DNA of 18,464 nucleotides from DATKMS01 sp041497995 (GTDB lineage Bacteria; Desulfobacterota; Binatia; HRBIN30). Positions within the stretch are counted from its first letter, which is position 1. Each line of letters begins with the position of its first letter. The position numbers and the translations under genes were made by a program. This document shows, piece by piece, positions 14,790 to 18,464 of this stretch. The stretch is taken from positions 1 through 18,464 of the forward strand of contig JBGQHM010000092.1 of NCBI GenBank assembly GCA_041497995.1, written 5' to 3'. The notes beneath the pieces were generated by a model. It made no database searches and was not told where the DNA came from. It worked only from the letters and a program-made list of their open reading frames with translations.

Positions 14790-16343
14790 GTGACCGCACC
14801 GGCACAGCCACCCCGAGGACTCGCGAGCCTCCAGGATCACTGGATCGAATCCGACTCCTACGACCGCAGCACGTTCCGGGAATTGCAGCGCGACTCTCCC
14901 TCGATGCAGGCCCTCGAAGAGAGCGGCAGCAAGCTGCTGCCGCACTTCGACGCATTCTTGCTCGATCTCTTCGCCCTCCTCTTCAAGATGAACATCGTCG
15001 TCTTCCCCGAGGAGCGGGTCGTACCGAGCGCCGGCTTCTACCGCCTGCTCCTCGACCAACTGCGTACGACGCCCGCCATCGAGATCTTGCGCCAGCAAAC
15101 TGTGTTGGACGAGACCCGCGCCGGACTCGCCACGTTGCTGCTCGGCGAGCGGCTCCTGGAGTTGCTCAAATCGGAACGCATCCTGTCACGCGCCGAAATG
15201 CTCGACTACTGGAACCTCGAGCAGCAAGAGGGCGAGATTGCCGAACAACAGGCACAAGCCGAACCCGCAGTCGACCTGCGCGCGCAGGCCGGCCCGGCAA
15301 CCCAGCGGCAGCTCGACGAGCTGGCGCAACGGCTGCGACGTGACGCCGAGGTTGCCGAGCGCCGTCTGCAACACAAGGCACGCCAGGTGCGCAGCGCCAC
15401 GACAGAGAGCGCCGAGCGCAACAAATCACGCCTCGAAGGTCACGCGCAGCGCGTCCTCCAGGACATGGAGCAATCCAGTCAGGACACCGAGGCCTGGAGC
15501 CTCCAACTCGGCAGCGGCGGACGCTCATCCGCGGGCGCACAAATGGAGTTGGGCAAGAAGCTTGCGGGAAACTCCAAGTTGAAGAAGCTCGCACAAATGG
15601 TCGGCCGTATGCGGGAGCAAGCGTTGGCGTTGCGACGGACACTCTTCGAGCGCGCCAACGCCGAGATGTACGAGGTGGGTATGGGCGCAGAGCTCAGCCG
15701 CTTGTTGCCTCACGAGCTGCTGGCGCTGCGCCACCCGCTGCTGCGGCGCGACTTCGCCCGCCGCTTCGTCGATGCGGAGCTGCTGCAGTACGCCCTGCGG
15801 GCGATCGAGGAGAAAGGCCGCGGGCCGATGATCGTGTGCCTCGACGGCAGCTCATCCATGGCCGGCGACAAGGAGATCTGGTCGAAAGCCGTGTCGCTGA
15901 CGCTGCTCGATATCGCGCAGCGCCAGCGGCGGTTGTTTCGCTCCATCTGCTTCGCGGCTGCCGACATGCCCCTCCAGGTGCTGGATCTCAACGGGCGCCA
16001 GCGGTACGTCGCGGAGATGGACAAGGTCTTTCAGCTCGCGGAGTATTTTCCCGGCGGCGGTACCGACTTTCAGAAACCACTGAGCGCAGCACTCGAATGC
16101 CTGCAGAAGGCCCGCTACAAACGCGGCGATATCGTCTTCATCACCGACGGGGAGTGCCGCGTCGAAGCAACCTGGCTGAGCGAGTTCAAGCGCGCTAAGG
16201 AGCGGCTCGGCTTCTCGCTGTTCTCGGTGCTCATCGACGTCGGCTCCAGCTCGCTCGGGTCGCTCAAAGACTTCAGTGACAAGATCACGACCATTAGCCA
16301 TCTGACGAGCGAGTCCGGCAAGGACATCTTCCTCGAGTTCTAA
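14790..16343 (+). CDS. viaA: ViaA-like von Willebrand A domain protein
   Basis: 517 residues. The N-terminal half is helical and charged (about 1-290), with a Gln/Ala/Arg-rich coiled stretch at about 140-230 and LKKLAQMVGRMREQA (about 264-278). The segment ELSRLLPHELLALRHPLLRR (301-320) is ViaA-like. The C-terminal VWA domain (about 345-517) has a complete MIDAS metal site: DGSSSM (Asp352, Ser354, Ser356), Thr425 in GGGTDF and Asp453 in FITDGE. E. coli ViaA (483 residues) has the same order and stimulates RavA. It is coded 28 bp after the ATPase, so the two are co-transcribed. Start is GTG at 14790; its ribosome site is poor, so coupling to the upstream gene or a slightly different start is possible. 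The target complex is unknown here. Confidence 0.87.
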   Translation: MTAPAQPPRGLASLQDHWIESDSYDRSTFRELQRDSPSMQALEESGSKLLPHFDAFLLDLFALLFKMNIVVFPEERVVPSAGFYRLLLDQLRTTPAIEILRQQTVLDETRAGLATLLLGERLLELLKSERILSRAEMLDYWNLEQQEGEIAEQQAQAEPAVDLRAQAGPATQRQLDELAQRLRRDAEVAERRLQHKARQVRSATTESAERNKSRLEGHAQRVLQDMEQSSQDTEAWSLQLGSGGRSSAGAQMELGKKLAGNSKLKKLAQMVGRMREQALALRRTLFERANAEMYEVGMGAELSRLLPHELLALRHPLLRRDFARRFVDAELLQYALRAIEEKGRGPMIVCLDGSSSMAGDKEIWSKAVSLTLLDIAQRQRRLFRSICFAAADMPLQVLDLNGRQRYVAEMDKVFQLAEYFPGGGTDFQKPLSAALECLQKARYKRGDIVFITDGECRVEATWLSEFKRAKERLGFSLFSVLIDVGSSSLGSLKDFSDKITTISHLTSESGKDIFLEF

Positions 16344-16372
16344 CGCGCGCCCTCTTCTCGCAGTGCCCGACT

Positions 16373-16385
16373 GTTCGCAGCGAAC
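16373..16385. repeat. Short perfect dyad ahead of the DUF11 gene
   Basis: GTTCGC and GCGAAC flank a single A, 14 bp upstream of the candidate -35. It could be an operator half-site pair for the DUF11 gene. The arms are only 6 bp and the loop too small for a hairpin. Confidence 0.35.
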
Positions 16386-16398
16386 ACCAGAAAGGGCA

Positions 16399-16428
16399 TT
16401 GACACTAGATTCAACCTTGATGGATAAG
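16399..16428 (+). promoter_or_regulatory. Candidate promoter of the DUF11 repeat gene
   Basis: A perfect TTGACA (16399-16404), an 18-bp spacer and GATAAG (16423-16428, four of six matches). A start near 16435 gives a leader of about 16 nt with GGGGGC (16441-16446) before the ATG at 16451. It would separate this gene from ravA-viaA. Confidence 0.45.
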
Positions 16429-16450
16429 TCTCCCTTCAATGGGGGCACCG

Positions 16451-18464
16451 ATGAGCATCTGCAAACCGATTCTGAGACAGGCATTGGCGTTAGCTATTCT
16501 GCTCTCCGCAGGCGCAGGGCTGGCACGAGCGCAGCTGGCGGTGGACGTCCGGGTCTCGCCCGATCCGGTGCAGCCTGGCGAGCTGCTGCGGTACGACCTC
16601 ACCGTGACCGATGCGGGGGCAAGCACCGTGAGCAACGTGACCCTGCACAGCCAGACGTCACCGAGCACGACGATCGTGTCCACGGACGGCGGCAGCTGCA
16701 CCCCGGACTCCCGCTGTCTTGTAGGCAGTTTGGTGAACTGGTCGCTGGGGACGTTGTCGCCCGGGCAGAGCGTGCAGCGGCAGTTGATCCTGCGCGTCGG
16801 TGCCGCGGTGACGGCGGGCACGATACTGTCCAACACGACACAGGTGATGGCGACCAATGCGTCCGAGGTCGATGTGAATGGCTCAGTTATGGTCGATCCG
16901 ACGCGCACCCTGGCGGTGGCGATCGTGGAGGCGGCGGAGCCGGCCGTACCGGGCGAGTCGCTGACCTACATTGTGAACTTTGCCAATCGCGGCAACACGG
17001 CGGATACCGGCGTGGTGCTGCAGACCGAGGTGCCGGCCGGGACGCAGTTCATATCGGCGACCCAGGGGGGTACCGCGCAGGCCGGCGTGGTGCATTGGGG
17101 CCTGGGCACGGTGGGAGTCGGCGAGAGCGGGGAGCGTCGCTTCACGGTGGAGGTGACCGACGCGGTGGGATCGGCGGTGTTCAGCGCAGCCGAACTCAGC
17201 GATGCTCTCAATCCCGGCGTCGTCCGCGTGCGCGCCGAAACCGCCACCCCGGTGCAGATGGCGCCGCCGCTGGCGCTGGACATGACGCTGACGCCGGATC
17301 CGGTACAGCCGAGCGAGCTGCTTCGTGTCGACCTCACCGTACGCAACCGCAGTCAGATCACAGTCACCGCCGCGAGCCTGCAAAATCAGACGCTCGACGG
17401 CACGTCAATTGTGTCCACGGATGGCGGGGGCTGCACCCCGGACTCCCGCTGCCTTGCAAACAGCGTGGTGACGTGGTCGCTGGGGACGTTGTCCCCAGGG
17501 CAGAGCGTACAGCGGCAGTTGATCCTGCGCGCCGGCGCCACGCTGCCGGCGGGCACGCTGTTGTTCAACACGGCGCATGTGACCGCAACCAATGCGCCGG
17601 AGGTGCACGTGGAGCGCGCGGTGCCGGTCGATCCGGCGCGGGCGCTGGCCGTGGCGATTGCTGAGGCGAGCGAGCCGGCGGTGCCAGGTGAGTTGCTGAC
17701 CTACATCGTGAACTTTGCGAATCGCGGCAACACGGCAGCTACCGGGGTGATGCTGCAGGCGCCGGTTCCGGCTGGGACACAGTTCGTGTCGGCAACGCAG
17801 GGAGGCACCGAGGACGGCGGCGTGGTGAGTTGGAGCCTGGGTACGGTGGGGGTGGGCGTGAGCGGCGAGCGTCGCTTCGCAGTGCAGGTGACGGACGCGG
17901 CGGCGGCGGCGCTGTTCGGCGCGGCCGAGTTGAGTGACACCTTGAATCCCGACGAGGTCTTGGCGAGGGCCGAAGCGGCCACCACTGTGCAGACGGCGCC
18001 ACCGCTGACGCTGGACATGACGCTGACGCCGGATCCGGTACAGCCGAGTGAGCTGCTCCGAGTCGATCTCACCGTACGCAACCGCAGTCAGATCACAGTA
18101 ACCGCCGCGAGCCTGCAAAATCAGACGCTGGACGGCACGACGATTGTGTCCACCGATGGCGGGGGTTGCACCCCGGACTCCCGCTGCCTTGCAGGCAGCG
18201 TGGTGACGTGGTCGCTAGGAACGTTGTCGCCCGGGCAGAGCGTACAGCGGCAGTTGATCCTGCGCGCCGGCGCCACGCTGCCGGCGGGCACGCTGCTGTT
18301 CAACACGGCGCACGTGACCGCAACCAATGCGCCGGAGGTGCATGCGGATCGCTGGGTGCCGGTCGATCCGGCGCGGGCGCTAGTGGTGGCGATCGCCGAG
18401 GCGAGCGAGCCGGCGGTGCCGGGCGAGCTGCTGACCTACGTCGTGAACTTTGGCAACACTGGGA
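16451..18464 (+). CDS. Secreted DUF11-type tandem repeat protein, 5' part (runs off window)
   Basis: The frame from ATG 16451 is open to the right edge (671 residues, no stop). A signal peptide is clear: Lys/Arg start, hydrophobic ALALAILLSAGAGL and an ARA cleavage site at residue 27. From residue 32 the protein consists of 245-residue units: 32-276, 277-521 and 522 onward. Each unit has two Ig-like parts. The first (PDPVQPxELLRxDLTV) carries a CX5C pair, CTPDSRC, at residues 83/89, 328/334 and 573/579, probably a disulfide loop. The second (EPAVPGExLTYIVNFxNxGNTxxTG) matches DUF11, found in cell-surface and secreted proteins. A surface stalk or adhesin-like role is inferred. The third unit is cut by the window edge; an anchor or further repeats would lie beyond. 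No catalytic domain is visible. Confidence 0.88.
   Translation, partial: MSICKPILRQALALAILLSAGAGLARAQLAVDVRVSPDPVQPGELLRYDLTVTDAGASTVSNVTLHSQTSPSTTIVSTDGGSCTPDSRCLVGSLVNWSLGTLSPGQSVQRQLILRVGAAVTAGTILSNTTQVMATNASEVDVNGSVMVDPTRTLAVAIVEAAEPAVPGESLTYIVNFANRGNTADTGVVLQTEVPAGTQFISATQGGTAQAGVVHWGLGTVGVGESGERRFTVEVTDAVGSAVFSAAELSDALNPGVVRVRAETATPVQMAPPLALDMTLTPDPVQPSELLRVDLTVRNRSQITVTAASLQNQTLDGTSIVSTDGGGCTPDSRCLANSVVTWSLGTLSPGQSVQRQLILRAGATLPAGTLLFNTAHVTATNAPEVHVERAVPVDPARALAVAIAEASEPAVPGELLTYIVNFANRGNTAATGVMLQAPVPAGTQFVSATQGGTEDGGVVSWSLGTVGVGVSGERRFAVQVTDAAAAALFGAAELSDTLNPDEVLARAEAATTVQTAPPLTLDMTLTPDPVQPSELLRVDLTVRNRSQITVTAASLQNQTLDGTTIVSTDGGGCTPDSRCLAGSVVTWSLGTLSPGQSVQRQLILRAGATLPAGTLLFNTAHVTATNAPEVHADRWVPVDPARALVVAIAEASEPAVPGELLTYVVNFGNTG
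16544..17278 (+). repeat. 735-bp tandem repeat, copy 1
   Basis: Begins at the Asp codon directly after the signal peptide region. It keeps the exact 735-bp period but is clearly diverged from copies 2 and 3 at DNA and protein level, for example LYNVT-type differences in its first domain and NPGVVRV near its end. Confidence 0.85.
17279..18013 (+). repeat. 735-bp tandem repeat, copy 2
   Basis: Starts with GACATGACGCTGACGCCGG, identical to the start of copy 3 exactly 735 bp later. Long exact matches with copy 3 run through the first domain, including the CX5C block at 17432. Confidence 0.9.
18014..18464 (+). repeat. 735-bp tandem repeat, copy 3 (cut by window edge)
   Basis: The first 451 bp are visible. 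It is nearly identical to copy 2, with scattered mostly silent changes, then diverges in the last few bases seen (FGNTG in place of FANRG). No insertion or deletion breaks the register. Confidence 0.9.

Noticed and set aside
16363..17664. Plus-strand open frame of 433 codons overlapping the DUF11 gene
   Set aside because: Gly/Arg/Ala-rich low-complexity product typical of a wrong frame in GC-rich DNA; the frame from 16451 has a signal peptide and repeat domains in register.
17405..18118. Minus-strand frame of 237 codons in the DUF11 repeats
   Set aside because: His/Arg-rich shadow that repeats because the underlying DNA repeats; no start signals.

Overview
The window reads as a GC-rich chromosomal segment from a Gram-negative bacterium. 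Several products carry Sec-type signal peptides, one is an outer-membrane barrel, and core genes (enolase, FtsB) are present. The set DUF1302, DUF1329, YCF48 propeller and MMPL pump, together with LemA/M48 and RavA/ViaA pairs, would fit an uncultivated deltaproteobacterial-type lineage such as Binatota or a relative. That placement is an inference from gene content, not from a phylogenetic marker. No rRNA, tRNA, CRISPR array, insertion sequence or phage gene was seen.

Region 1 (1-6892, minus strand) is a four-gene operon: DUF1302 outer-membrane barrel, exported YCF48/BNR propeller, MMPL-type RND transporter, and DUF1329 (LolB-like fold) protein. Together they look like the inner-membrane, periplasmic and outer-membrane parts of a trans-envelope route for a lipid or other hydrophobic compound. 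A divergent gene (about 6985-8322, plus) encodes a secreted protein of unknown family that may belong to the same process.

Region 2 (8347-9632, minus) holds an alpha/beta hydrolase with an aspartate in the nucleophile position. Behind it is the most unusual item here: a 25-residue lysine/alanine peptide gene (9263-9340). It has its own consensus promoter (TTGACA-18-TATAAT), an A/T-rich UP-like tract, an 8-nt perfect Shine-Dalgarno and a 13-bp hairpin terminator. The layout is that of a very highly expressed single-gene unit.

Region 3 (9633-13525) has a tight minus-strand operon lemA, M48 (HtpX-like) protease and double zinc-ribbon protein. Upstream lies enolase (minus), divergent from ftsB (plus).

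Region 4 (13643-16343, plus) is a MoxR-class AAA+ ATPase of RavA type followed by a ViaA-like von Willebrand A protein, a chaperone-like pair.

Region 5 (16451 to the right edge, plus) is the 5' part of a secreted DUF11-type repeat protein. It is built from 245-residue (735-bp) tandem units, and copies 2 and 3 are almost identical at DNA level. The gene runs out of the window.
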